Positions 25,996 through 36,348 of a stretch of DNA of 64,000 bases are shown here, in pieces. Origin of the DNA: JAVVHH01 sp963835135. GTDB lineage: Bacteria; Pseudomonadota; Alphaproteobacteria; Acetobacterales; Acetobacteraceae. The stretch's first letter is position 1. Every line of letters starts with the position of its first letter. The notes beneath the pieces were generated by a model that was not told the DNA's origin, did not search any database, and worked only from the letters and a program-made list of their open reading frames with translations. Where the stretch lies: the NCBI GenBank assembly GCA_963835135.1, contig CAWIEF010000005.1:310001-374000 (forward strand), read 5' to 3'. The translations under genes and the position numbers were made by a program.

Positions 25996-27753
25996 ATGAC
26001 AATCGATCAGATCCTCGCATTCGCGCTGCTCGGATCGACCGTCGCCGCGTTCGCCTGGGGCCGGCTGCCCTACGACCTCGTCGCGCTCACGGCACTGGGT
26101 GTCGGTCTCGCCGTCGGGATCGTTCCCGCCAAGCATGCGTTCGAGGGTTTCTCCGATGACGTGGTCATCATCATCGGCGCCGCCCTCGTCGTCAGCGCCG
26201 CCATCGCACGCTCCGGCGTGATCGAGGCGGCGCTGCGGCCGATCACGGCGAAGCTGAAAACGACCGCGATCCAGGTGCCGGTGCTGTCGGCGTGCTGCAT
26301 GGCATTGTCGATGGTGACCAAGAACGTGGGCGCGCTGGCGGTGTTCATGCCAGTCGCCATGCAGCTCTGCCGGCGCAACAAGACGCCGGTCTCGGCCGTG
26401 CTCATGCCCATGGCGTTCTCGGCCATGCTGGGCGGGATCGTGACGATGGTGGGGACGGCGCCAAACATCCTGATCGCCAAAGTCCGCGCCGACACGACCG
26501 GCAAGCCGTTCGGCCTGTTCGATTTCACGCCCGTGGGGCTGACCGTCGCGCTGGCCGGGCTGGTGTTCGTGAGCTTCGCCTGGGGCTTGCTGCCCCGCGG
26601 CCGGCGGGGCGCGTCCGGCCTCGACGCCGCCTTCAACCTCGAGGACTACACGGCCGAAGCCAACGTCCCGGCGCGTTCGGCCGTAGTCGGCCGCTCGGTC
26701 GCCGACCTCGAAGCGATGGCGGAAGGCGACGTTCAGGTGGCGATGGTCATCCGCGAGCGGTTCCGCCGGTTCCCGCCCCGGCCCGATAGCCTGGTGCGCG
26801 AGGATGATCTCCTGCTGCTCCGCGGCGAGCCGTCCGACCTCGACCGGCTGGTCGCCCGGGCCGACCTGCAGCTGGCCGGCGCGGCGAGTGGCGAGGCGCA
26901 GATCGTCGAGGGCGTCGTGACGGCGGACTCGGCCCTTGTCGGCCGCACGCTCGCACAGGCGCAGCTCGAGCAGCGATACCAGATCAGCGCTATGGCGGTC
27001 AGCCGCAGCGGCAAGCGGATTGGGCAGCGCCTGGCCACGGTGCGCCTGCGCGCCGGCGACGTGATCGTGCTGCGCAGCACCTCGCCGCGGATGGGCGACA
27101 CCCTCGGCGAGCTACGTGTCCTTCCGCTCGCCAACCGCAGCATCTCGCTCGGCCGCAACGAGCGGAGCATCTGGCCGGTCGCCGTCCTGGCCGTCGCCAT
27201 GGGTCTGGTCGCGTCGCACGTGCTCACGGTGGGCGTCGCGTTCTTCCTGGCCGCAGTGGTCATGCTGCTGATGCGCACGATGACCATGCACGAGGCCTAC
27301 GAGACGATCGAATGGCACGTCCTCATCCTGCTCGGCGCGCTCATCCCGATCACCCACGCGCTGTCCGAGACGGGCGGGACTGGCCTGTTGGCCAACCTCG
27401 TGCTTTCGGTGGTGCAGGGCTTGCCCGGCCCGTGGGCGCTCGGGTTCATGCTCGTCGTCACGCTCATCGTCACGCCGTTCCTGCACAACGCACCGACGGT
27501 CCTCATCATGGGACCGCTCGCCGCCGACGTCGCTGGCAAGCTCGGCTACAACGTCGACCCGTTCCTGATGGCCGTGGCACTCGGCGCCGGCTGCGATTTC
27601 CTCTCGCCGCTCGGCCACCAATGCAACACGCTCGTCATGGGACCCGGCGGATACCGCTTCGCCGACTATCCCCGGCTGGGCGCTCCTCTCTCGCTCATCG
27701 TGGTCATCGTCGGCCTTCCCATGATCCTTTGGGTGTGGCCCCTACATGGCTAG
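25996..27753 (+). CDS. SLC13/DASS-type anion permease with central RCK_C (TrkA-C) domains
   Basis: A 585-residue transporter. Two membrane halves flank a soluble insert containing two TrkA-C-like domains (around PARSAVVGRSVADLEAM and DSALVGRTLAQAQLEQRY, each ending DVIVLRS or DDLLLLRG). Transport-core motifs are VTKNVGALAVFMPVA, VTMVGTAPNILIA, and in the second half TPFLHNAPTVLIMGP and SPLGHQCNTLVMGP. This SLC13 group moves sulfate, dicarboxylates or other anions; the ion here is unknown. An AAGGTGA ribosome binding site precedes ATG 25996. Confidence 0.87.
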   Translation: MTIDQILAFALLGSTVAAFAWGRLPYDLVALTALGVGLAVGIVPAKHAFEGFSDDVVIIIGAALVVSAAIARSGVIEAALRPITAKLKTTAIQVPVLSACCMALSMVTKNVGALAVFMPVAMQLCRRNKTPVSAVLMPMAFSAMLGGIVTMVGTAPNILIAKVRADTTGKPFGLFDFTPVGLTVALAGLVFVSFAWGLLPRGRRGASGLDAAFNLEDYTAEANVPARSAVVGRSVADLEAMAEGDVQVAMVIRERFRRFPPRPDSLVREDDLLLLRGEPSDLDRLVARADLQLAGAASGEAQIVEGVVTADSALVGRTLAQAQLEQRYQISAMAVSRSGKRIGQRLATVRLRAGDVIVLRSTSPRMGDTLGELRVLPLANRSISLGRNERSIWPVAVLAVAMGLVASHVLTVGVAFFLAAVVMLLMRTMTMHEAYETIEWHVLILLGALIPITHALSETGGTGLLANLVLSVVQGLPGPWALGFMLVVTLIVTPFLHNAPTVLIMGPLAADVAGKLGYNVDPFLMAVALGAGCDFLSPLGHQCNTLVMGPGGYRFADYPRLGAPLSLIVVIVGLPMILWVWPLHG

Positions 27754-27835
27754 ATGCCGTGACACATACGTCGCTTGAGGCCATTGTGGCCTGGATTGAG
27801 GGGAGCTTGACGCCATCGCCGACCGCCTGACCGGA

Positions 27836-29548
27836 TTGCTGTCGCACCAGGAGCAGCGGCGACTGGCCGCGTCGGCGGTGCGCGTGACAGCGGTGCTCAA
27901 CGGCGGTGCCGTGGTCGTCGCTGCGCTGTTTTTTGGCCAGGAATTGCTGGTGCCGCTGGTGCTGGCCGGGCTGCTGGCGTTCGTGCTGGCGCCGCTCGCG
28001 CGGTTGCTGCAGCGCGTCTACCTGCCGCACGCCGCGGCATCGATCTTGGCCGTCGTGATCGCCTTCGTGATCCTCGGGCTGCTCAGCCTGGTGGTCGGTG
28101 CCCAGGTTTCGAGCCTGATCGCCAAAGCCCCACAGTACGAGGCGAACATCGTCCAGAAGTGGCAGCACCTCATCGAGAACAACCGCCTCGTCGCGAAGCT
28201 TGCTAGCCCACTGAGCAGTGGAGTGGGCGGTGAGGCTGCGTCGCCTCTGGCGTTGGCAGAGCGTTTCGCGCGCCCGCTGCTCGGCCCGGTGACGACCGCG
28301 GCAGTCGTGCTGGTCTTCACGCTCGTGATCCTGCTCTACAGCGAGGATTTGCGGGACCGTTTCGTGCGGCTGGTCGGCCGCCACGACCTGCACCGCACGA
28401 TCTTCGCCCTCAACGACGCCGGCCACAGGCTGTCCCGCTACTTCCTGTCGCAGCTGACGATCAATGCTGCGTTCGGGCTCTGGATCGGCAGCGCCTTGGC
28501 AGTAGCCGGGCTACCGAGCCCGATTCTACTTGGCCTGATTGCGATGCTGATGCGTTTCGTGCCGTTCGTCGGCACCTTCATCGGCCTTGCCGCGCCGCTC
28601 GCCCTGGCGCTCGCCATCGCGCCCGATTGGTCGCTCGCGCTCATCGTGCTGGCGATTTTCGCGGTGAGCGAGGTCGTGGTCAGCCAGGTGGTCGAACCGG
28701 TACTCTATGGCCATAGTACCGGGATATCGCCGGTCGCGGTTCTGGTGGCGACGTCGTTCTGGACGCTGCTATGGGGTTTCGTCGGCCTGTTGATCGCGAC
28801 GCCGCTGACGGTGTGCCTCGTCGTCATCGGGCGCAACGTGGCAGCCCTGTCGTTCCTCGATGTCCTGTTCGGCAGCGAGTCGCCGCTGCTGCCGGCCGAG
28901 ACGTTCTACCAGCGGGCGCTCGAGGGCCGTTCCCTCGCGTTGCTCAAAGCGGCGCGGCTTCATCTCCTCGAGCACTCGCGGGCCGACTACTACGACCAGA
29001 TCGCGCTGCCCGGCCTGATCCTCGCGCAACAGGACCGGGGCGACGACCCCGAGTTGGTCGATCCCGTGCACGACCAGTTCGATGCCTTGCTCGAGGCGCT
29101 GGCGCCCCAGCCGATCGCCGCACGGCCCGCGGGGGATGGCCCATGGCAGCGCGATGGCGCCATCGTCTGCGTGCCGGCGCGGGGCGACTTCGACGATTTG
29201 GCCGCGGCCATGGTGGCGCAAACATTGCGCGAGGCCGGTTTCGGCGCCGTCGTCGTGCCGAACCGGATACTCGATCAAGCGCCGCCCGAGGGCGCGATCG
29301 AGCCCCTGCTGTGCTGCCTGTCCGTCATCGAGGATGCCGCGGCGATCGCCACGATCCGCTACTTCGTGCGCCTGTTCGAGCATCGTATGCCCGGCGCCGA
29401 GATCGTGATCGGCTTGTGGAACGCCCCGAGCAACTCCACGCTGCTGTCCGAGATTCGCGCCGAGGGGTTCAAGGTGCACCTCAATCGGTCTATTGGCGAG
29501 TTGCTCGCCTACACGAAAGCCATCTCCGCACAGGTCGAAGCCGCATGA
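27836..29548 (+). CDS. AI-2E/PerM-family permease with a C-terminal soluble domain
   Basis: A 570-residue protein. The first 345 residues or so are an AI-2E transporter-family membrane domain (AGLLAFVLAPLARLLQR, GLIAMLMRFVPFVGTFIG, EVVVSQVVEPVLYGHSTGISPVAVL). The last 225 form a cytoplasmic extension with an alpha/beta segment (AIVCVPARGDFDDLAAAMVA) that resembles a B12-binding-like fold but lacks the cobalamin His motif. Family members export autoinducer-2, ions or unknown solutes. The TTG at 27836 is the best start available but has a weak ribosome binding site. Confidence 0.82.
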   Translation: MLSHQEQRRLAASAVRVTAVLNGGAVVVAALFFGQELLVPLVLAGLLAFVLAPLARLLQRVYLPHAAASILAVVIAFVILGLLSLVVGAQVSSLIAKAPQYEANIVQKWQHLIENNRLVAKLASPLSSGVGGEAASPLALAERFARPLLGPVTTAAVVLVFTLVILLYSEDLRDRFVRLVGRHDLHRTIFALNDAGHRLSRYFLSQLTINAAFGLWIGSALAVAGLPSPILLGLIAMLMRFVPFVGTFIGLAAPLALALAIAPDWSLALIVLAIFAVSEVVVSQVVEPVLYGHSTGISPVAVLVATSFWTLLWGFVGLLIATPLTVCLVVIGRNVAALSFLDVLFGSESPLLPAETFYQRALEGRSLALLKAARLHLLEHSRADYYDQIALPGLILAQQDRGDDPELVDPVHDQFDALLEALAPQPIAARPAGDGPWQRDGAIVCVPARGDFDDLAAAMVAQTLREAGFGAVVVPNRILDQAPPEGAIEPLLCCLSVIEDAAAIATIRYFVRLFEHRMPGAEIVIGLWNAPSNSTLLSEIRAEGFKVHLNRSIGELLAYTKAISAQVEAA

Positions 29549-30333
29549 GCCAGACAATCACCTTCGAGGACGGCGCCGCATACGAGCGCGGCATGGGGGA
29601 GTGGAGCAAGCTCGTCGGCACGGTCTTCCTGGATTGGCTCGCGCCGGAGCCCGGGCAGCGCTGGGTCGATGTCGGCTGCGGCAACGGTGCGTTCACCGAA
29701 CTAGTCATGCAGCGCTGCGCCCCCGCCGAGGTCCGCGGCATCGACCCATCGACCGCCCAGCTCGAGTTCGCCCGCCAACGCCCGGGCGCGAGCGGTGCCA
29801 CGTTCGAGATCGGCGACGCGCACGCCCTGCCGTTCGCGACGGACAGCGCCGACATCGCCGTTATGGCGCTCGTCATCTTCTTCCTCGACGACCCGGCAGC
29901 CGGGCTCGCAGAGATGCGCCGGGTCGTCCGCCCGGGTGGCCTGGTCGCCGCCTACGCTTGGGACATTCCGGCCCGGTGCTTCCCGCTCGAGCCGATCCAA
30001 GCGGAGCTGCGCGCCGTGGGCCTCACGCCGCTGCTCCCGCCCAAGGCCGACATCGCCCGCCCTGCGGCGCTGCACGCGGCATGGACGCAGGCCGGGCTGA
30101 CCGAGGTGCGGCAATGCGAAATCCCGGTGACGCGCTCGTTTCTCGATTTCGACGATTTTTGGGACGCCATGCTGGGCATGGGGTCGATGCGGGCGTCCTT
30201 GGAACGTTCCGACCCCGCCATCCAGCATACCGTCAAGGCACGCGTCCGCGACAAGCTCACCCCGTCCGCCGATGGCCGCGTCAGCTATTCGTCCCGCGCC
30301 AACGCCATCGTGGGCCGGGCTCCCGCCGGCTGA
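29545..30333 (+). CDS. SAM-dependent class I methyltransferase
   Basis: A 262-residue methyltransferase. Motif I is WVDVGCGNGAFTE, motif II is the acidic GIDPSTAQLEFAR, and the post-motif is IGDAHALPFATDSADIAVM, followed by MRRVVRPGGLVAAYAWD. It belongs to the UbiE/type 11 group of small-molecule methyltransferases; the substrate is unknown. It overlaps the AI-2E-family permease stop by four bases, so the pair is likely co-expressed. Confidence 0.88.
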   Translation: MSQTITFEDGAAYERGMGEWSKLVGTVFLDWLAPEPGQRWVDVGCGNGAFTELVMQRCAPAEVRGIDPSTAQLEFARQRPGASGATFEIGDAHALPFATDSADIAVMALVIFFLDDPAAGLAEMRRVVRPGGLVAAYAWDIPARCFPLEPIQAELRAVGLTPLLPPKADIARPAALHAAWTQAGLTEVRQCEIPVTRSFLDFDDFWDAMLGMGSMRASLERSDPAIQHTVKARVRDKLTPSADGRVSYSSRANAIVGRAPAG

Positions 30334-30371
30334 GGCAAACCTCGGTCCGTCACTCGAACTGAAAGAAGCCC

Positions 30372-31481
<1,110 letters not shown>

Positions 31482-31541
31482 GCCTCAAAGCCCTCTCCCG
31501 GCGCGCGAGGAAGCTACCAGCTTGAGACGAGGAGGTTCCAT

Positions 31542-31748
31542 ATGCAGAAATTCGACGTCACCGGCATGAGCTGCCAACACTGCGTCGGCGCCGTGACCGC
31601 CGCGATCACGCGTGCCGACCCGGGCGCGAGCGTCGAAGTCGACCTCGAAACCGGCAAGGTCGTCGTCAACAACGAGACCGCTCCGGAGGACGTTCTGGTC
31701 TCGGCGATCGAAGCCGAGGGTTACGAGGCGACACCCACGATGGATTGA
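31542..31748 (+). CDS. Heavy-metal-associated (HMA) domain protein, CopZ-like
   Basis: A 68-residue ferredoxin-like metallochaperone with the metal motif GMSCQHC (Cys11, Cys14), which binds Cu(I) or a similar soft metal. A strong GAGGAGG ribosome binding site lies upstream, suggesting high expression. No copper ATPase or regulator is in the window, so the partner must be elsewhere. Confidence 0.9.
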   Translation: MQKFDVTGMSCQHCVGAVTAAITRADPGASVEVDLETGKVVVNNETAPEDVLVSAIEAEGYEATPTMD

Positions 31749-31805
31749 GGCTGACCCGCCTGGGTCATGGGTCTATGAGTGGGTTTCGTCCTGGAGTGTT
31801 TTGTC

Positions 31806-32567
31806 GTGTCGATCGTCGTTGGCATCCCGGCTTGCTCAAAGATCGTCAACGATGAGCCGCAGCACTCGACGCCGACCCGATACGGCAACGCGCTGATCGG
31901 CGCGGCCGCGGCGATCCCGGTGCTGCTGCCGCCAGTCGGCGAGGTCATGCTGGACGTGCTCGACCGGCTAGACGGCCTGCTCCTGTCGGGCAGCCCGAGC
32001 AACGTCGATCCGTCGCTCTACAGCGCCGACCCGTCGTTGACGCCTGGCAAACACGACAGCTTCCGCGACGGCACGACGCTGCCGCTGGCGCGTGAAGCCA
32101 TCCGGCGTGGCATGCCGCTGCTGGCGATCTGCCGCGGCATCCAGGAACTCAACGTCGCCATGGGCGGCACCTTGCACCAGCAGGTCCATCTGATCGGCGG
32201 GCGCGCCGATCACCGCGCCGGCGAGGGCGAACTCGACCATCTGTTCCGCCTGAAGCATACCGTCACGCTGTCGGGCCACTTGGCTGTGCTAGTTGGCGAG
32301 CGCGAGGTGATGGTCAACTCGCTTCACGAGCAGGCCCTCGACCGGCTTGCGGACGGCCTGGAGGTGGAGGCCGTCGCGGAGGACGGCACCATCGAGGCCG
32401 TGCGCGTCCGCGATGCCAAGTCGTTTGCCTTCGGAGTGCAGTTCCATCCGGAGTGGCACTGGGCCACCGACCACGCGAGCCAAACCATTTTCAGGGCGTT
32501 CGGTGACGCCTGCCGCCGCTACCAGGCGGATCGGAGCCGTGCCAGCCAGCTAGCGAACGCGGCGTAA
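31806..32567 (+). CDS. Gamma-glutamyl-gamma-aminobutyrate hydrolase-family protein (PuuD-like, class I amidotransferase fold)
   Basis: 253 residues from GTG 31806 (MSIVVGIPACSK); GTG 31779 would add nine residues. The fold is class I glutamine amidotransferase, peptidase C26 type: LDGLLLSGSPSNVDPSLY, the nucleophile cysteine in LLAICRGIQELNVAMGG, and the His/Glu pair in FAFGVQFHPEWHW. PuuD hydrolyses gamma-glutamyl-GABA in putrescine breakdown. No other puu gene is nearby, so the substrate is not certain. Its stop codon abuts the stop of the convergent glycosidase with no intergenic base. Confidence 0.88.
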   Translation: MSIVVGIPACSKIVNDEPQHSTPTRYGNALIGAAAAIPVLLPPVGEVMLDVLDRLDGLLLSGSPSNVDPSLYSADPSLTPGKHDSFRDGTTLPLAREAIRRGMPLLAICRGIQELNVAMGGTLHQQVHLIGGRADHRAGEGELDHLFRLKHTVTLSGHLAVLVGEREVMVNSLHEQALDRLADGLEVEAVAEDGTIEAVRVRDAKSFAFGVQFHPEWHWATDHASQTIFRAFGDACRRYQADRSRASQLANAA

Positions 32568-35261
32568 CTACGCCATCGCGACCTTTTCGGCCGCCTCGCC
32601 GGAGATGTCCGGTTCCGCCCGGTGCCAGCCGTAGCCCTGATGGATCAACAGGGCGACCGCGCCGGTCCAGCCGGTCTGGTGCGAGGCGCCGAGGCCGCGA
32701 CCATCATCGCCGTGGAAGAACTCGTTGAACACGATCGCTTCCTCGCCCGGCCCGGCGTCGTGCGGCGCCCGGTCGCCGCGAGAACAAGGGCGGATGCCAT
32801 CCGGGCCGCGCTTGAACAGGTTGACGAGCCGGTTCGCCAACTCCGCCGCCGCCTGCGCCAACGTCACCATCTTGCCGGAACCGACCGGGCACTCGACCTC
32901 GAAATCATCGCCGTAATAGGCGTGAAAGCGCTGTAGCGCTTCGACCAGCAGCAGATTGAGCGGCATCCACACCGGCCCGCGCCAGTTCGAGTTGCCGCCG
33001 AACATCTTGCTCGTGGAGTCTCCCGGCACGTATCCGACCTGCCAGGACCCGCCACCATGCTCGAATACGAATGGATGCTCCTGATAGACTTTCGACAGCG
33101 AGCGGACACCGAATGGCGAGAAAAACTCCTTCTCGTCCAGCATCCGCTGCAGCAGCATTTTCATGCGATGTCCCCGCAGCAGCGAGAGGAGACTGCGCTC
33201 GCCCTTGCCTGGCTCGTTCCAGCGCGAGATCAGATTGGCCAAGTCCGACCGATAGCGCAGGAACCATCGTAGGCGATTGGCGAAATCCGGCAGCGCATTG
33301 ACCAGCGCCGGATCGATTACCTCGACCGCGAGCATCGGGATCAGCCCAACGATCGAGCGCACCCGCATCGTATCGACCTGCCCGTCCGGCAGCCGGAGCA
33401 GGTCATAGAAAAATTGGTCGTCCTCATCCCACAATCCTTTGCCCTGCCCACCCAAATCGGTCATGGCCTCGGCAATGTAGAGGAAATGCTCGAAGAACTT
33501 GGTCGCCATGTCCTCGTAGGCCGGGTTGGTCTTGCCGAGCTCGAGCGCGATCCGGAGCAGGTTCAGCGTATACATCGCCATCCAGGCGGTGCCGTCCGCT
33601 TGATCCAGCCAGCCGCCTGTCGGCAGTGGCTTGGAGCGGTCGAACACGCCGATATTGTCGAGTCCCAGGAACCCGCCCTGGAACACGTTGCGCCCGTCGG
33701 CATCCTTGCGGTTCACCCACCAGGTGAAATTCAGCATCAGCTTATGGAAGGCCCGCTCGAGGAACCCAGTATCGGCCGTGCCGGTCAGTTGCCGGTCCAT
33801 CTGATAGACCCTCCAGCACGCCCAGGCATGGACGGGCGGGTTGGCGTCGCTGAACGCCCACTCGTAGGCGGGCAGCTGCCCATTCGGGTGCATGTACCAC
33901 TCGCGCAGGATCAGCAGCAGTTGCCCCTTGGCGAACGCCGGGTCGATCAGCGCGAAAGTCACGGCGTGGAATGCCAGGTCCCAGGCAGCGAACCACGGGT
34001 ATTCCCACCCGTCCGGCATCGAGATCACGTCGCCGTTGTTCATGTGCTGCCAATCGGAGTCGCGCGTCCGCGAGGCGGGCGGGGGCGGTGAGGCCGGGTC
34101 TCCGGATAGCCAGCGGCGCACGTCGAACAAATAGGTCTGCTTGGTCCACAGCATGCCGGCGAGGGCCTGGCGTTGAATGAGGCGGGCGTCCGGATCGGTG
34201 ATGCCGGCCTGCAGCGCCTCGTAGAACTCGTCCGCATCGACCCGGCGCTGCTCGACCCGGTCCGGATAATACAGAAAGGCGGGGCTCTGCCGCTCGACCG
34301 GCCGGAACCGCAAGCGGATCAGCTTGCTCTCGCCGGCCGCGAGATCGTGGATCACGTGCGCCGCGCACTTGGTGCCGCGCTGCGCCGGGTCGACCGCGCC
34401 GGCTACCCCGTTGACCACGTGATCGTTGATGCCGTCCTTGAACGGTCCCGGCTTGTCCTGCCCCCAAAGCCGCGGCGCGTTGGTCTCGTTGGCGCAGAAC
34501 AGCCACTCGGCCGGCGGCTCCTCGATCTCGAACCTCATCTCGCGTAGGCGCGGGTGATCCGCCTGGACCGCATCGCCATCGAGCGTCAGCATCGGCCGGT
34601 GCTGGCTGTCGGCCCAGGTCCACGTGTTGCGTGCCCAGAGCTGCGGTAAGACATGGATTCGCGCCGTCTCCGGCCCACGGTTGACGACGGTGATCTGCAT
34701 CAGCATGTCGTCCGGCGAGGCTTTGGCGTATTCGACGAACACGTCGAAGTATCGGTTCTCGTCGAAGATCCCCGTATCGGCCAGCTCGAACTCCGGATCG
34801 TTTAGAGTCCGCCTTCTGTTCTCATCCAGCAATCTCTGATAGGGGAATTCGGCCTGCGGATATTTGTACAGCATTCGCATATACGAATGCGTCGGTGTGC
34901 CATCGAGGTGGTAATAGACTTCCTTGACGTCCTCGCCGTGATTGCCTTCTTCGTTGGTCAGACCGAATAGACGCTCCTTCAGGCACGGATCGCGCTCGTT
35001 CCACAGTGCCACGCCCAAGCACCAGTTCAGCCGCTCGTCGCCCCAACCGGCGATGCCGTCTTCGCCCCAGCGGTAGGCCCGGCTGCGCGCCTGGTCGTGC
35101 GTCAGATAACCCCAGGCATCCCCGTCGGCGCTGTAATCTTCGCGGACCGTGCCCCATTGCCGGTCGGAGACGTATGGTCCCCACCGACGCCAGCCCTGCC
35201 CGCGCTCCGCCGATTGCAGCCGCAAGCCCTCGGCCGTTTCCAGGATCGTTCGCGCTGTCAT
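32568..35261 (-). CDS. GH63-like glucosidase (MGH1-type glycoside hydrolase)
   Basis: An 897-residue cytoplasmic protein with no signal peptide. The N-terminal part is a beta-rich domain (RWGPYVSDRQWGTVREDYS). The C-terminal part is an (alpha/alpha)6 barrel with YPWFAAWDLAFH, GGFLGLDNIGVFDRS, WLDQADGTAWMAMY and NWRGPVWMPLN, the blocks of bacterial GH63/MGH1 glycosidases. Acidic residues in AAWDLAFH and in the later barrel loops are the likely acid and base. These enzymes trim alpha-glucosides or mannosylglycerate-like compounds; the true substrate is unknown. Confidence 0.85.
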   Translation of the reverse strand: MTARTILETAEGLRLQSAERGQGWRRWGPYVSDRQWGTVREDYSADGDAWGYLTHDQARSRAYRWGEDGIAGWGDERLNWCLGVALWNERDPCLKERLFGLTNEEGNHGEDVKEVYYHLDGTPTHSYMRMLYKYPQAEFPYQRLLDENRRRTLNDPEFELADTGIFDENRYFDVFVEYAKASPDDMLMQITVVNRGPETARIHVLPQLWARNTWTWADSQHRPMLTLDGDAVQADHPRLREMRFEIEEPPAEWLFCANETNAPRLWGQDKPGPFKDGINDHVVNGVAGAVDPAQRGTKCAAHVIHDLAAGESKLIRLRFRPVERQSPAFLYYPDRVEQRRVDADEFYEALQAGITDPDARLIQRQALAGMLWTKQTYLFDVRRWLSGDPASPPPPASRTRDSDWQHMNNGDVISMPDGWEYPWFAAWDLAFHAVTFALIDPAFAKGQLLLILREWYMHPNGQLPAYEWAFSDANPPVHAWACWRVYQMDRQLTGTADTGFLERAFHKLMLNFTWWVNRKDADGRNVFQGGFLGLDNIGVFDRSKPLPTGGWLDQADGTAWMAMYTLNLLRIALELGKTNPAYEDMATKFFEHFLYIAEAMTDLGGQGKGLWDEDDQFFYDLLRLPDGQVDTMRVRSIVGLIPMLAVEVIDPALVNALPDFANRLRWFLRYRSDLANLISRWNEPGKGERSLLSLLRGHRMKMLLQRMLDEKEFFSPFGVRSLSKVYQEHPFVFEHGGGSWQVGYVPGDSTSKMFGGNSNWRGPVWMPLNLLLVEALQRFHAYYGDDFEVECPVGSGKMVTLAQAAAELANRLVNLFKRGPDGIRPCSRGDRAPHDAGPGEEAIVFNEFFHGDDGRGLGASHQTGWTGAVALLIHQGYGWHRAEPDISGEAAEKVAMA

Positions 35262-35289
35262 GGGTCGCCCTTGGCCAGGATTGATGGCG

Positions 35290-36159
35290 TTAGAGGGGCG
35301 TCCCTTGAAACGTGTTGCAGGCGGCGATCGTGCCGCTCTTGAAGCCGGTCGTCAGCCAGCGCACCCGCTGCGCCGATGAGCCATGCGTAAAGCTGTCCGG
35401 CACCGCGCTCCGGCCCGCGGCGCGGCTGAGCCGGTCGTCGCCGATCGCCGTGGCGGTGTTGACGGCTTGCTGCAGATCCGCGTCGGTGAGGTTGTTGTGA
35501 CGCTCGTTCATGTGGTTGGCCCAAGCGCCCGCCAAGCAGTCGGCCATCAGCTCGGTCCGCACCGATAAATTGTTGGCCTCGGGCTTGTCCGATTGCTGTT
35601 CGGCTTGCTGCACCTTCGGCAAGAGGCCGACAAGGTTCTGCACGTGATGCCCGACCTCGTGGGCAATCACGTAGGCATAGGCGAAGTCGCCCCCGCCGCC
35701 CATCTTGGACTGCATGTCCTGGAAGAACGCCGTGTCGAGATAAAGCTTGCGGTCGATCGGGCAGTAGAACGGCCCCATGGCCGATTGCGCCCCGCCACAA
35801 CCCGATTGGGTCTGGCCGGAGTACAGGACCAGGACGGGCGCCACATATGGCTTGCCGGTCTCGGCGGGCAGTTGCTTGGACCATACGTCCTCCGTCTCGC
35901 CGAGGATCTTGGCGACGAAGACACCCATCTGGTCCGCCGGCGCGCCCGCCCTGCCCTGTTGCGCCTGTTGCTGCGGCGGCGCGATCTGCTGCTGCACGAC
36001 TTCGGCCCCGCCGATCAGCGTCGCCGGATTGATGCCCGTCACCCAGCCGATCAACGTCAGGACGAGGACGGCGCCGATCCCCAGCCCACCCTTGCCAACG
36101 CCGCTCATGCCGCGCCGGTCTTCGACGTTGCTCGATTCGCGGAGATCGTCATCGCGCAT
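35290..36159 (-). CDS. YpfJ-family neutral zinc metallopeptidase, membrane anchored
   Basis: A 289-residue protein. A charged N-terminus and one membrane helix (GIGAVLVLTLIGWVTGI) are followed by a Gln/Pro-rich linker and the peptidase domain with GCGGAQSAMGPFYCPIDRKLYLD, the zinc motif HEVGHH and the downstream ELMADCLAGAWA glutamate. This is the complete YpfJ/zinc_peptidase layout. Start ATG 36159 has GGAG seven bases upstream; the frame is open further 5' but without similarity. It is divergent from pntA. Confidence 0.92.
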   Translation of the reverse strand: MRDDDLRESSNVEDRRGMSGVGKGGLGIGAVLVLTLIGWVTGINPATLIGGAEVVQQQIAPPQQQAQQGRAGAPADQMGVFVAKILGETEDVWSKQLPAETGKPYVAPVLVLYSGQTQSGCGGAQSAMGPFYCPIDRKLYLDTAFFQDMQSKMGGGGDFAYAYVIAHEVGHHVQNLVGLLPKVQQAEQQSDKPEANNLSVRTELMADCLAGAWANHMNERHNNLTDADLQQAVNTATAIGDDRLSRAAGRSAVPDSFTHGSSAQRVRWLTTGFKSGTIAACNTFQGTPL

Positions 36160-36348
36160 GGAAGGCTCCGTAGAATTGCTGACGTGGGCTGTAGCAGAAC
36201 TTGGCGGGTTTGGCCCCCCTTGCGCCGGGTGAATGGCCCGTCGCATCTTACGGCCACGATTAATGACAGAACGCGGTTCACCTTCGGCGGTCGTTGCACA
36301 TCGCGACCCTGGGCTGGCCATGTTTGCGAAAGCATTGGGGGACACGCC

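Noticed and set aside
27778..27792. AGGCCA-TTG-TGGCCT hairpin after the SLC13-type permease as a terminator
   Set aside because: It has a six-base stem with a three-base loop, no T-run, and the next gene on the same strand starts 45 bases later.
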